Shown here piece by piece: positions 24,410 through 37,555 of a DNA stretch of 64,000 bases; position 1 is the first letter of the stretch, and the number at the start of each line of letters is the position of its first letter. This DNA comes from Epiperipatus broadwayi. Its lineage: Eukaryota; Onychophora; Udeonychophora; Euonychophora; Peripatidae. Below the pieces are notes generated by a model. That model searched no databases, had not been told where the DNA came from, and was given only the letters and a program-made list of their open reading frames with translations. The translations under genes were made by a program, and so were the position numbers. The DNA lies in assembly GCA_028023455.1 (NCBI GenBank), contig JAQFVV010000233.1:746001-810000 (forward strand). The letters run 5' to 3'.

Positions 24410-25446
24410 CACCTAGGTCTCATTTTACGCGATAGATAGGTTCCTCAGAAAACACGCGCAAATGAAATCGCGCAAAAATAGACGTAACTTACATTGAAAA
24501 AGGGGGGATGTGGTCTGTGATTTTTCAAAATTCGTGTAAAAGCAAAGCATCAACGTAAAATTACTTTAAAATTCACGCAAAAAAAAAAATAAGGAAATAA
24601 AATATGACTAATAAAAAATTTCAAATTTGAAAAAAATTGATACAAGACAAATTTTTTTAAACTATAATATTTAATTTTATTCAAAATAATATATTTTTAT
24701 GCATAATTTACAGTACAGTAATTTACATTTTTTTATACACGTTTTAATTATTATCTCTATTTGCCAAAAAAACCCGTTCATTTGCAAACTGAGAAAATAC
24801 AACTAGCGCCAACTTCACACTCATGTTGTGTCAATGGTTTTCTGGTGACAACATAATTAGTAATTAATCTTTGAGACGATGATTTTATTAATTGTTTATG
24901 AAACTAACAACTAAAAATTAAATTCTTATTTTTGACTTTAATTTTTTAATTTTCAATTCTATTTAAAAATCAAATTTCACATCACATTAATTTCAAGTCA
25001 CCAAGTAATTTTTAAATTGTTAATTACAATTAAAAATCAGATTTTAATTTTTAATTGTCAAATTTAATTGTGCCCACTGATTACATTCTTTTTTAAAAAG
25101 CAAAAACAGAATGTGATTTAAAATGCAAAATTAACACGCACAATGTTTGAACAAATTTACATTATAATCTTGTAAAATTTAATGTGTGTATACATAAAAT
25201 GTGGAAATCATGATTTTAATTTCATTATTGCATAAAATCTTACTATTATAAAGCACTGAAAATATTGAAATTATTAAGATGAAAGTTGAATTCCAATAAT
25301 GTGCTATTACTTTCAATATAATGTAAGTGCGCGCAATTTATTATTTAAAGTAATAGCACATTATTGGAGTTCGACTTCCGGTGCAACAGGAATCGCGTAA
25401 CTTCAAAATCGTGTTAAATAAGTCCGTGTAAAAAGAGACCCAGGTG
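24410..25446. mobile_element. Inner non-autonomous Tc1/mariner-pogo-like element
   Basis: Termini cacctaggtctc and gagacccaggtg are inverted repeats, flanked on each side by TA (24408-24409 and 25447-25448), the duplication typical of Tc1/mariner/pogo elements. The subterminal gataggttcctcag...acgcgcaaatgaaatcgcg pattern resembles Tigger-type termini. The 1037-bp interior is AT-rich with no transposase trace. Confidence 0.7.
25285..25375. repeat. Internal hairpin in the inner element
   Basis: Arms of 29 bp (25285-25313 and 25347-25375) match at 27 of 29 positions, sharing ccaataatgtgctattactt in inverted orientation. This is a third level of foldback structure at this site. Confidence 0.75.
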
Positions 25447-25599
25447 TATTGCTAATTATCTTTTTTACAAGTGTGTGGCCATATGTATCAGTGGTATGAA
25501 ATAGTATCGATAGTTGAAGGGTGCTTGAAAGTTTGTGTTTAAATCCCCTATATTTACAATTAAACTTCAGGTATATAAAAAGTGCCTGTATTTCAAATA

Positions 25600-25670
25600 C
25601 ACCTGGGTCTCGTTTTATGCGGATTATTTTAATGCAATTTTGAAGTTATTTTTTTCTTAATATCTTTCAT
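25600..25670. mobile_element. Solo terminus of the inner-element family
   Basis: ta|cacctgggtctcgttttatgcgg repeats the left terminus of 24410-25446 in direct orientation, 45 bp past the outer element. No matching right end was found, so it is a truncated second copy. Confidence 0.6.
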
Positions 25671-27250
25671 ATGTCACTATATTTATTAGATATCAAGAAA
25701 TTTAAATTATTAATAACTTATTTTGACTTGAAATACTTTTTTTTTTTTTCAAAAATATAACATTATATTAGCAGCTAACATGAATATGGCCTGAAGCAGT
25801 ATTTAAGAATGCTTTTATTAATCCCATTTGCTACATAAAATGTTTTTTTAATAATGAGATTGCAAAAGGATGTATAATTCATAATATATTGTTAGTTTAA
25901 AAAATTATGCAGTGGTTTTTTACTGCTTTCTGGCTTGCAATATCCTTAATTACTTAATCATTTTGTTTTGTTTTTCTTTTTCAAGGTCATTTCATTATTT
26001 ATAATGTTGCTACTCATTATTACCCTATCTCTCTTAGTTTATCAAGATCTAGATAGGCAATTACACTTTTTAGAAACAATCCTACTCCTCACTTAACTCT
26101 TAGGATTATCAAATCATGCAACCGTTCTTACGTTAAGGTTGTATTTTAAACTAACACCTAAAAATGCTAGGTCCAATAAAAGATTATAGTACTGCTTTTG
26201 TAATTACTCTGTTATTATCAAAATTATACTAAAGTATAGAATCTTATGATTTCTTTACCATGCATTTAGTTTGCATTTGACAGTAGCAATGTTTTTTTTA
26301 AAGCAAATTCTGAAAAGGGATTGCATTTAGTCTAAAATGTTTTATACATTTATAATTTTTTCTATTTTTCATCATCATAATGCATATATAAATATGTGGG
26401 TGTTTTTTAATTTTTTTTAAACGTTAAATGTCTATATATATATATGTGTGTGTGTGTGTGTTTATCTAATTTTATCTAGAAGGTAAAATAAGAATACAGT
26501 AGAAAGATTTTCACAATTCAACATTTGTCAAAATTGGTGATTACACTTTTTTCATTGTTTCTCTATGCAGGCATCGATAAAATATCTTTCCCTTGCTATT
26601 GATTATTTGAAAGCAGTTTTTTTAAAATATATATGTAAGACTGCGAATTAAAAATATAATTGTAGAATTCGATAATATATACTTTAGCATTGAGAGCTAG
26701 AATTATTTGTATTAAGGAATGCTAGCAATAGCAAATTAACACCAAAAATGATCACAATATCCTATGGTCATAATCATACTATCACTTAGTTACTTCTCCT
26801 TCCTTTTTGCCTAGAAGTTAGATATATAAGTAATAAAAGAATTTCATTTATAACAAAATACAATGCCTTTTTTATATTAGATTTGATACTTATGGGCTAT
26901 AACTTTATTAATCTATACATAAATAATGTGAAAAAATTAAATATAAAAATAAATACTTTTGCTATAAATAAATTAATATGTAAATCTTTAATAAATAATC
27001 AGAATATCGTTGATAGTCCACAATACAGGATTATTTAGAATTAAATAATTTGAAGAGATTTTCTCTTAATTAAAAAAAAAAATCCAATTTATTTTTATTG
27101 CATGTTGACAAATTAGAAAAATTAAGATAATTAAAAACGTATTAACAAGTAATGAATTGAATTAATATTTCAAGTAATTGAACAAGATATTTGACATTTA
27201 TAGGAAGTGAAAATTAAGCAGAGAAAACAAAAGTACTTTTCATTAATAAT
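25671..27250. other. AT-rich sequence with a (TA)(TG) microsatellite
   Basis: A microsatellite lies at about 26430-26462. Otherwise nothing was recognised. An acceptor-like tctctatgcag at 26571 was considered and rejected as an exon start. Confidence 0.4.
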
Positions 27251-27284
27251 CTACCTGTTCGCAGGTACACTGGAGAGCAACGAC

Positions 27285-27324
27285 GCATGCGTGGGTGTAG
27301 CAAAAAAGTTACACCCACGCATGC
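27285..27324. repeat. Perfect 15-bp GC-rich hairpin
   Basis: gcatgcgtgggtgta (27285-27299) and its exact reverse complement (27310-27324) flank a 10-nt A-rich loop. It stands out in AT-rich surroundings. There is no T-run of the kind a terminator would need, and no gene adjoins it. Confidence 0.85.
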
Positions 27325-27329
27325 AATGC

Positions 27330-29015
27330 ATATGTAATTAAAAGAATTAAGACAATTAAGAATATTACAGCAATAAATCAACATTTTGGAATCTAAAATA
27401 ATAATAATAATAAAAGAAAAAATGAGTTACAAAGGCTAATAGAAAAAATTACAACCTCTGAAGAAAAATAAATAGTGTAATTAACATGTTTTAATTTCGT
27501 TTCAAGCAAAGTTTACTATCTGCTATTATTCTTGTTTAACCCGCTGAAACTTGCGCTTCGTCTATATGCCACATTTAAAACTATAGCCAGAAGCTTATTT
27601 TTAATTCGCTGTCAGCTGGTGGAACAGATGTCCAAATAATTAATTCCTATTTAGAAAATTCAAACCTTTTTTATTTATTTATTGTATTTCATTATTTATT
27701 AATCGACAATTGGAAATAATTATACGAATTAGAAGCAATTCAAAAGAGTAAAGGGAAGTTGGGGTTATAATTGTCACATTATTTACTTTAAAATGAAATT
27801 TGATGGAAATGTCTATCAGTGTAATGTTAAATATATACTTTATTTTATTAATATACTTAACATATATTCTTCTGTTAACGACTAAATATTTTTTTATAAT
27901 TTATAATGCATTCCCAACGATAATTGGTTAAGCTTACAATAATCGTATTGTTAAGTGTCGACAAAACCATATGACTTTCAGCACCAAATGATAGGTTGAA
28001 CCTGTTTCATTCAATTGACCAAATTGAGTTTTTTTTTTTTGTATTCACTTGAAAATTAAGTTCTTGAGTCCTGCTAAACCATATAGGATTAATAATATGA
28101 CTTTAAATATGAATGATGTAATAAATTTTATTGTAGAATTATCTAGCAATGGCACATATTTGTTAGAGACTTGGACACTTTAAAACAAACAATTTTATCT
28201 AAACATCTACATATCTGCCTCTATCACTACGCCTTAACATAATTTTATATTGCAGATATAAACATCATTATAAATGTATATTGAAATGTCTACTTTAAGA
28301 TAAGTAGTGTAACTAATCAAGAGCATTATGACAAAATGATAATACTTGATCACTGTTGGTGTGAGTTTGCCATTACTTGTTACCTTCTTAATACTAATCT
28401 AGCATTTCAATTTTAGAGTTATACTATAAACTTTAATGAGCTCTTTTGCCATTAAAATGCATAAACATTATTAGAACTTTAATCTTTTATTCATAAAGTA
28501 GTAGAAAATATAAAATGATAAAGTAACTTGTGTAAAATGATGGCAAACATTGGCTAATTAAAACATTATTTTACTTTTAAAAGGTAATTTTAAATCATAG
28601 GCTGGTATGACATTCCTTTAACAATAATAAAGGTTAAATTATATTACAAAAATAATTATTTTTATCCATTAGCACATCAGCATTTATCTGGCCACCACAG
28701 CTTAACCTAGAAGTTTATTTGCATTATAGCAATAATTAGCTAGATTGACTAACAGATGTATTGGAAAATTGTGAGCATGCTTAAAAAAGTTTCATCCTTT
28801 TAATAAAATTCAGCCAACTCCACTACAGATTTGAAGACTACAGCACAAAAAACATGTCATTTCAGCCTTGTTTTTTTATTTAGTTATTCAGGCAACTTGG
28901 AATGCATATTTGTTAATGTAATGGTGGAATAACCAACCATCTCAGTGTTGGTTATTCTTTTTGCTATTCAACATCAATCCTTCCAAGGAACTCTCATTAA
29001 ATATCATAATGTTAT
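27330..29015. other. AT-rich sequence, nothing recognised
   Basis: A somewhat GC-richer patch at 27535-27650 has no open frame or terminal repeat I can name. Confidence 0.4.
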
Positions 29016-29021
29016 TTTGTC

Positions 29022-29275
29022 AGCAGTAAAAAGACTGAAGTAAAGTTGGGCTGGACATATTGCTAGAAGAGATAATAACATATGGATGATTGAAATCTTG
29101 AACTGTTTTCCAAAATATTTTAAAAGACCCAGAAAGAGACCACATATGAGATGGATGGATGAAAAAAAGTATGCAGGGGTGATTTGGAAAAGAATGGCTA
29201 GAGATTGGAGAAGATGGATTGAACTTGGAGAGACTTACATACTGCAGTGAACTGATAATGATTGACAATGATGAT
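29022..29275 (+). mobile_element. 5'-truncated RTE LINE, 3' end only (RTE copy 1)
   Basis: The plus strand encodes the extreme C-terminus of the RTE protein: SWAGHIARRDNNIW, then KRPRKRPHMRWMDE, then RRWIELGETYI. A gataatgattgacaatgatg tail follows, matching the family tail at 42493-42520 in opposite orientation. One stop interrupts the start. Severe 5' truncation is usual for LINE insertions. Confidence 0.8.
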
Positions 29276-29279
29276 ATAT

Positions 29280-30756
29280 AAATATATACTAGATTTGATC
29301 AGTGATTTAAAAAAAAAAAATAGATAAGATTTATTTGATAGCCTCATAAATTTAACCTTTCCAAGAAATCTGTCACCTTTTTAGATATCCATCCATTTTT
29401 TAAATGTTACTTTTTCCTTTGAATATTATACCTTTTTAAAAGAACACAATCATCTCAAATTAGTCATGAATGTTTGGACCTAATTCTGTACAATTCAGGA
29501 CAACAACATTAGCATTTTAATTTAACTTAACACTTTTTTGTTTAATTCTCATTTTTAACATGTAAAATATGAAGGTTTAAAACAATTCTTGATTTTGGTC
29601 CTTACATCTAAATACTTTTCTCAAACTTTTCAATACAACTTATATTCTACAGAGTAGAGCATTTTCTTGACTGCTGGACTTTTGATAGTAAATGAATATC
29701 AAAAACAACCAAAATTAACCCTTATTTTCTTCAACCTATTTATCACTTTTATTTTATTCAAAGAATATGTGACTTTTTTTAGGTATTTAGTTCTAGTTTT
29801 ATTTCTTTATTAACTTTCCTAAATAATGATTTTTAGCATTCGATATTTGGAAAATATAATTGATAAACATGTTTTTAATTGCCATAAAGATATTATAATT
29901 TAAATATAAAATGATTAGCATGATCTTTATTTATAAAAGTAATGCAAGAATAAATCATTCAATGTGAAAATAAAAATAATGAAAATATTAATTGCACAAA
30001 AGGTAAAGAAAAAAATCAGAACAATTTGTTGAACTATGAGATGAGAAAAAATTAAATTACATAAAATTAAAAATGGAGAAATTACAAAGTTTAAAATTCA
30101 ACTATAACTGATTGAAAAAAAAAGATGACTGAAAATATTGATGATAGTGTGTGTCTTTAAAAATAAAATGCATAAGAAAATTATCAAGTCTATTTTAAAT
30201 AATAATTGAACTGCCCTCTAGCTGCTAAGTTCAATAATTTTTTACAGTTAGAAAATAAACCACTTCTTACCATATTTTAGATATTTTTATTTAGAATTAT
30301 CTAGAACAATAACAGCCAGAGAAAAAACTTAAACCAACCTATATATTTTAATGTAGAGGGCAGTCAGATTATTATTTGAAACAGATTGCAAATTTCACAT
30401 CTCATTATATTTTATTCAGTATTAAAATATTATTTAACACTGTATATATGACATGTTTATTTATTATAGAGTTTTAGAAATGAAATGAGATATCTCTGCT
30501 CTATAAACTTAATACCAGTTATTTAAAAATCAATTTACATTAAAATATATAAACTGGTTTAAGTTCGCTCTTGGACTGTTTTTCTAAATAATTCTAAATA
30601 AAGATCTAAAATATGATAAGGAAGTGATCCATTTTCTTACCATAAAAAGTTATTGAAAATAGCATCTAGAGAGCAGTTCAATTATTATTTAAAAAATAGA
30701 CTTGCTAAATTTCACATAACATTATATTTCTTCAATATTAAAATATTATTTAACAT

Positions 30757-30790
<34 letters not shown>

Positions 30791-31700
30791 AGTGTTTAAC
30801 ATGAGTAAGTATAGAAATTGTATATTTAAAAGCAGGTAAAAAGATAGTAGGCAGTAAATAAATAGGTAGGTAGATGGATAACTTTATATTTGTATATATA
30901 CAAATGTACATACTATAAATTGTGGGATTGTATTGAAAGAAATATCATCATTGCTCAAATGTAAAATTTGATTATGACTGAAAAAGAAAAATTAATAACA
31001 TGCCAAAGAAAGCTAATAATATCCAAAACATATATATTTGTTGAATTTGCTACAATTTATAGCAATCACTAACTTTTCTAAGAAAATCATAATAAAATGA
31101 GAAATAATTTCATAATATCAAAATCATCTACCAGATGCAATCAATTATGTATATTTAAAAAACATTGATAAAGCATTATAAGTTATAAACTTCTTTATCA
31201 CTTTGATATTACACACACACATTCTATAACTTCAATTTGAGATGTTGCGTGCAGCTTGTGATTGATGTATTAAGCAAACCTAATATATAATCAGAGCTTA
31301 GCTTTATGCTTTTCTTGATACAATTCAAGATTTTTTTTTTTGAAATTAATCTAAATCTAATAAATGAGATTTAAATTTCTATACTAAATGCCCTTCAGTT
31401 CGTTTTATTTTAATGACTGTGTACTTTTTAAAAAATATAGTGTCTTTTTAAGCACCTAATGTTTTGTAAACAGCTTATAAAAATATTAATATTTTTTAAT
31501 TTGTTATTAAATGACTATCAAAATTAATTTCTGAATAGAGTAAGCAAGATTAAAGAAAGACAGCCATTAAATAACTCATTACAACCGAACAAAGATATCT
31601 TCAATAATCTCTTATAGAAGATCAATGAAAGAGAAGCATTTCTTTTAGTCATTCCATTTGTTTGCTGGTGAAGTGTTTATATGTTCTTTTATCCTTGATT
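29280..31700. other. AT-rich sequence with a (TG)n microsatellite
   Basis: A TA/TG microsatellite lies at about 30757-30792. Two related AT-rich segments near 30240-30450 and 30600-30760 share phrases such as ttcacat and attaaaatattatttaaca, suggesting a diverged local duplication. No genes seen. Confidence 0.45.
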
Positions 31701-31708
31701 TATTACAG

Positions 31709-31780
31709 AGCCCCCGCCATCGTGAGCTTCTCGTGTCACTTGGCATAACAAAACACTCATTTTCTGCTAATATTGGATGA
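31709..31780 (+). CDS. Candidate terminal exon of an unidentified host gene
   Basis: After atccttgatttattacag, a good 3' splice site, a 72-bp island much richer in G and C than its surroundings reads in phase 0 as SPRHRELLVSLGITKHSF... and ends at TGA 31778-31780 after 23 codons. Its composition contrasts with the chance frames nearby. Phase 0 matches the donor of the candidate exon at 14178. An aataaa lies near 32153. I do not recognise the protein, and the island could instead be a conserved non-coding element or a transposon scrap. Confidence 0.3.
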   Translation, partial: SPRHRELLVSLGITKHSFSANIG

Positions 31781-32170
31781 TCAACTAGGTTGGCGATGAG
31801 CTATCTACTAGAAAAAAATTCTAAGACTGATTGTTAACTGGAAATTTTTTTTATAAGATTACCTAACTCAGATTTGGATATAAGTCATAAATATGGCATA
31901 TTAAGAAATGAATGTTGTTCTATTTAAAATATTTTTTTTTTAGCCATGGTTGTCAGCTGTCATTTTAAATAATTCTGGGATAATTTTAAGTGAAAGTCGT
32001 GAATTAGAAAATTATTAATTTTTGTGATCATGTGCTTTATAAAATGTCACATTTAAGTAAATAATTGCATATTTATAAAATATTTAAGTGTAAAGATTTT
32101 ATAAAATCTGAGATTTTTTTTTAAGTGAATGATAATTTGATTAATTTTTTAAAAATAAAATGGAACTATT
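31781..32170. other. AT-rich sequence, possible 3' UTR of the candidate exon
   Basis: No coding signal. One aataaa near the end could act as a polyadenylation signal. Confidence 0.25.
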
Positions 32171-32175
32171 AATTG

Positions 32176-35100
32176 ACAGATATCATCATCATCATCAATC
32201 ATTATCAATCTATTGCAGGATGAACGTATCTCCAAGTTCAATCCAACTTCTCCAATTTCTAGCCTTTCTTCTCCACATCACTCCTACATATTTTCTTTTT
32301 TTCATATATCTATCTCAAATATGGTCTTTTTCTGGGTCTTTTATAATCTCTTGGAATCCTGTTTAATATTTTAAATATCCGTTTATTATCGTCTCTTATA
32401 GCAATATGTCCAGCCCAACTCTAATCTTTTAATCCTTTCAATGATGTCAATAATATTTGTTTGTTTCTCTTATATACATATCACATTTTTGATCTCTTCT
32501 TGTTACTCCTAACATTGATCTCTCCATACTTCTTTGAGTGGTCTAAAGTTTCTGTATTGCTCTTCTATTAAGAGTCCAAGTCTCAGATCCATAAATAAAA
32601 ACTGGTAAACACATTTATTAAAAACCTTCCTTTTCAAACACATAGGCATATTTCTTTCTAACATTAAATTATTTCTACCAATAGCACTCCAAACAACTTT
32701 AATTCTATGATTAATTTCATTCATTATACTTCCATCTGTAAAAATAATCTGGCCAAGATATTTGTAGTTGTTAACTTCAGCTAACTCATCATTATCAATC
32801 TTTATTTTCAACTTTTGAGAAAATCCATTAAACATTACTTTAATCATTCTAATGTTTACCTTTAGTCCTACTTTATTTTCATTTGATAACTCTTGCAACA
32901 TTTCCTGAAGCTCTGAAGCTTTATTTGCAAAAATAACTACATTGTCTGTAAAATCTAAATGACTTAAATAATCTCCATTTATTTTTATTCCTTTAGATTC
33001 TCATTTTAATTCACAAAATATTTCTTGCCGCACTGCTGTTAAATGTTTTGGAGATATGGAGTCACCCTGTCTTACACCATTCTCAATGGTAACCTTCCTA
33101 GTATCATTATGTAATCTAATTGTTGTCATTGCTTTTATAAATGATCTTCAGAAATATGACAATATCCTGGGTTATATCTTCATGAACCAGCACTTTAATC
33201 ACTGAAAAAATGCTTATAGAATCAAATGTCTTTTCATAATCTACAAATCCAAAGCATAATGGCAATTCATATTCATTAGTTTCTTCTATAACTTCTCTCA
33301 ATTCTTGGATATGATCCATTGTATTAAAACCATTTTTAAATCCAGCTTGTTCTTTTAGTTGGTTGAAATCCAAAGTTCTTTGTAGATATGTTGTAATTAT
33401 CTTAGTAAAAAAAATTGTATAAAACTGATAGGTATGTAATTTCTAATATCTTATTTATCATATTTTTTAAATATTAATATTAATATTGCATTTTTCCAAT
33501 CATCTGATACATCTTTATCATTAAGACACTTGGGATATAACTTTTCCAAAAAAAATCTCTTTCTTCACTTACTTCTTTTAAGATATTGAATATAATTCCA
33601 TCATTAGCTGAAGCTTTTTCCTTTTTCATAAACTTAAGTGCACATCTCACTTCTTCATTTAAAATAGTGGACAATTCAGATATGAGTTGTAGGAGATACT
33701 TGTTCTTTATTACTATATAATTCTTGATAGAACTCTTCTACTCATTTCATGATGTCATCTCTCTTTTTAATAATAGGTCCATCTTTTTTTTATTACAGAT
33801 ATATGTTTTCTACCAATACTCAAATGTTGTTTTACATTCTGAGACTTTTGTTCTCTTCTATAACTTTCTTTACTAGTTGATAATTATACTTTCTTATATT
33901 ATTATTAATACTTTTTTACACCATTTTAAAAAGTTCAAGATATTTAATCCTTTTTAATGCATTATTTTTATATATTTTCATATTCTTGTTTTCTTCACAA
34001 ATTCTCTAATCTTAGTAGAAATTTTATTGGTCAATTGCTGTTTTTTTCTACCAATTATCTTAGTTGCCATTTTTAAAAGTATATCAGTTATTTTCTTATT
34101 AATTTTATTCAAATCTGAATCATATTCAAACTCTGCTAATATTTGAAAACGATTTGAAAGTTCTAATTTAAATTCATTAGAATGTTTCTGAAAATTTGGA
34201 ATATCAAGTGTGAATATTGTTTTTCTCAATAATTTTTGTCACTTTAGTTTGACATTAACATGTATTTTACATCTTACTAATCAATGATCACTTCCTGTGT
34301 TGAATTTTCTATTAGTCAAAATATAATCTAGAACAGCTGTACCTTCATTTGGATGCTTTTATGTCCATTTCCTTTTAACATTTTTCTCAAAAAAAGAAAT
34401 TCATAATATAAAGTTGTTGTTTTTTTCGAAAACTCAGCAAGTCTTTGTCTTCTTTCATTTCTATTACCATAACCAAATTTCTCTACAGCACCTTCACCTT
34501 TCAGTTGTTTTCCAATTCTAGCATTTAAGTCTCCCATAATAATTTTAAAACATTGTTTGGCCTGATCAAAAGCCTTTTGTATATCCATATAAAAATTTCT
34601 CTAATACTTAAATCTGAATAATATACCTTTGGTATCTGCTAGTAAGTTGAATAACTAACCTTGTCACTCTGTTGGATATTCCATCAATCTTCACAATGCT
34701 GTTCTAAAACTTTTTATTTATAATAAATCCTACTCCACTTGTATTTCCAATATTTGTGCTTTTATAGTAGAATACATGTTCACTTTTTAAATCAATTGTC
34801 TCTTCACTTTTTCTTCTAACTTCACAAAGTCCAATAATGTCCTATTTAATATGAGACAGTTCTTCTTCCAATTCTTGCAATCTTCCTGCACTTAAAAATG
34901 ATCTGCAGTTGTAAGTGCCTAAATAAAAGGTTATCAAATGGCATCCTGGATTTGCAATCATGGGATTCTTAGCACCCTCTGTCTTTGGATATCAATTGCT
35001 TCCTTGGCTAGTGACTTTATAGTCTCCTAGAATTAAGGTTATGATTTATTTTTGTCTTTCATAATTGCAAATATCTATTAGAAATTTTTTTTCTTTTATT

Positions 35101-35367
35101 CATACACACATTCATTCTGCTCTATCAAGTAACTCAAAAGACCATGGAAACTCAGAGGTAAAAAATCAATAAACTCACCTCACTGAATAATTCATGTTGA
35201 TAAGTAGCCCATCCATCTTTATATAAATAATCACATAGTAATAACAGCTGCAACAACAAGAATGTATGAAATGGACATTAGGAATTTTCCCTACTCCATT
35301 CCTTTAAAGTTTCCAAGAGGAATCAAAGGGTTTTCTTTCAGTTAGCAGCAAACTCATTTCTGCAGCC
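32176..35367 (-). mobile_element. RTE LINE, full length but heavily decayed (RTE copy 2)
   Basis: It aligns on the minus strand with 42493-45797 from the 5' end (tttctgcagcc at 35357-35367) to the (ATC)n tail at 32176-32190. The RT and endonuclease blocks are present but scattered over frames: GDLNARIGKQ near 34520, the FDSIS block near 33215, and the YKYLGQIIFTDGS block near 32750. More than ten stops and indels make it clearly older than the copy at 42493. A convincing target-site duplication was not found. Confidence 0.85.
32509..34588 (-). pseudogene. RTE endonuclease-RT protein, fragments
   Basis: Minus-strand open pieces at 34328-34588 (endonuclease GDLNARIG), 33978-34229 (linker), 33480-33674 (pre-RT, KKEKASANDG), 33116-33373 (RT, CFGFVDYEKTFDS) and 32509-32901 (RT thumb and after) follow the order of the near-intact protein at 42519-45468. 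The catalytic FADD box region near 32935-32950 now reads FTDN, so the polymerase site itself is mutated. No function remains. Confidence 0.8.
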
Positions 35368-37555
35368 ATTATCAGATTTATGTATAACTAAATTGTATAT
35401 TGAGATAATTTTTTCACTGAAATTTGAAAGAAATGTTTTTGCTTTTATAATGGCATTTTTAGTTATTATTGCATTTTTTTTCTCACTCTATATAATTATC
35501 CTTTTTTAAAAAATTTGACCATAGCTCTGGATATATTTGTATTTTTCATTAAAAAAAGTGACACTGCTTTTGATTCCTACAATTGCATTAATTACATACA
35601 TATGCATATTGTGTCCGCTGAGCACTAAACTATGGTAAAGGTGCTGGAAAAGTTTTTTAATAGCATTTGGTTTTGTCAGTTAAGAACGGAAATTACATAA
35701 CAATTAAACTAATGTCATATTTATTAAAGTATAAATATTTTGAATTAAAAACCAATCAAATAGCATATGACTCTACCACACGACTTCAGATTACTCAATG
35801 CTGTTTCAGCAATTTATTTTTTTCTCTTCACATTAAGCTTTAGTAACTAATAAATGCCAAAAGATAATGCTTAATAAATTCCAATCCAATACTATACTAT
35901 ACTATGTCTTTAGACTAATTTCATGCTTAAAGGATCTAATGCACCATCTCTCTAATAGCCATTATTTTACTCTCTTTTTCATTTAAACTGAAAAACATAT
36001 ACATGCCTTCAATCTAAGCTGTAGCCAGGATAAATATACCTATAGATGTTAAAAAACTAAGGATACCATAACATACATATTAAACTGGTTTCAAATCTAT
36101 ATTACTATACCAACTTGCTTTATATGTTTATAAAGATACAAATATGTTGTTCTAAAATCCAAAATTCATCACTTATGAAAGCTGTATGCATTAAACTAAT
36201 CTGGGGATGTAAAATAAAATAACACTGGATAAGGATTTATTAAGCACTATCATCTGCCATCTATTAGTTACTAAAGCACACATACAGTAAGTAGCATAGA
36301 TATTTGATTTAAAAATTGTTCACTTACATGAAATATAAAATGAGTAAATAATGGATTCTTTCTGAAATTTTGAAGTAGGCTATATAAATGTAGTTGTGCT
36401 TTTATCTGTATTGTAATGGTTTAATATTTGCTTAAAACAATACCCTTGTTTAAAACAGTTGCTAAATTGTGTAATGCTTATATACATCCAGAACAGCTGA
36501 TACAAATAATCATCTTTAGATTATTTTGAGTTGAATGAGAAATCTAGTAGAGTGAAAACGCTGAAATGTTTTTCAACAATAGTTGATTTCATTTGTCAAA
36601 ACCAATGATTACATATAATTGTTAAAATATTTATTATATTTTTGTTTTCATTTTACTGTGAATCATTTGATATATTAAAATGTACAATTTTAAAAATAAT
36701 TTTAACAATTACAATATTTGTTTTTTTTTCTCATCTTATTGTGAATCATTTGAAGTATATTTTCAAATAGAAAATATTAATGATCAAAATTTATTAAGTT
36801 TTATATCTTTAATCCCCTCTTTATTGATCTATTGCAGTTCATCTGTGTATGGAAGCCAAAAGTCAATGTTAGTTATGTTTGAGAAAGTGAAGGGGAAAAA
36901 TAGCATGTGGTGTGCAATGCATATCATATGATGCATTATAGATTTCTTTTTGCAAAGATATTTTTAAAATGGTGATACAAATTTTATGAAATTTTTAAGA
37001 TAAATTGATAGATGCTTTTAGAGAAGTATATTATGCTGAAATGAATTAATTAATCCATTGTAAATTGACTACAAAAATTGAGATGGTTTAAAAATTTTAT
37101 ATAGAATAATTAAAATGTTCAAATTTTAAGTGTAACATATTTACATTTGCAATTTATGAATAAATTTAAAATTAATAACATTAAAAATGTTTAAATTCTG
37201 TATTTTTTATTTTATAATTACTATATTTTCTTAGCTGTATTATTTTTATATGTTATGTTAGCTTTATGGTGCATTTAATATTTTATGTTTATTATACATT
37301 TTATAGAAATGTCCCACTTTATGCATTTTATTTTTAATTTACCATCGATTTCAGCTGTTTTTTGGATATAAATTTATCATTTGCAGGCTTCTTGGTTGTT
37401 CTGCAGCATCACGTAGCAGCCACAATACATATCACTGAACACTATCAAAAAGTATTCAATATTTTCAAATTTCAATTTCCTATAAAATAACCTTTATAAA
37501 GGAAATTTATATACACATTACTTCATTTTAGTCATTTTGTAATTGTCTAGTTGAG
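35368..37555. other. AT-rich sequence, nothing recognised
   Basis: An 83-codon plus-strand frame at 36680-36931 begins in AT-rich sequence and is judged chance. Confidence 0.4.

Larger units (their letters stand above)
24300..25553. mobile_element. Outer foldback element split by a nested insertion
   Basis: Inverted arms at 24300-24405 and 25449-25553 share gcacccttcaactatc and ataccactga in inverted orientation and match over most of about 100 bp. They are now separated by a complete inner element (24410-25446). Without the insert the outer element would be a near-palindrome of about 215 bp. Confidence 0.75.

Noticed and set aside
26571-26634. Possible exon after tctctatgcag, ending before gtaaga, reading SIKYLSLAIDYLKAV
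   Set aside because: Its end phase is incompatible with the candidate exon at 31709 (joining creates TAG), composition is ordinary, and acceptor-like strings are frequent in this T-rich DNA.
36680-36931. 83-codon plus-strand open frame
   Set aside because: Begins in low-complexity Asn/Phe-rich sequence, no domain, no supporting splice pair; likely chance.
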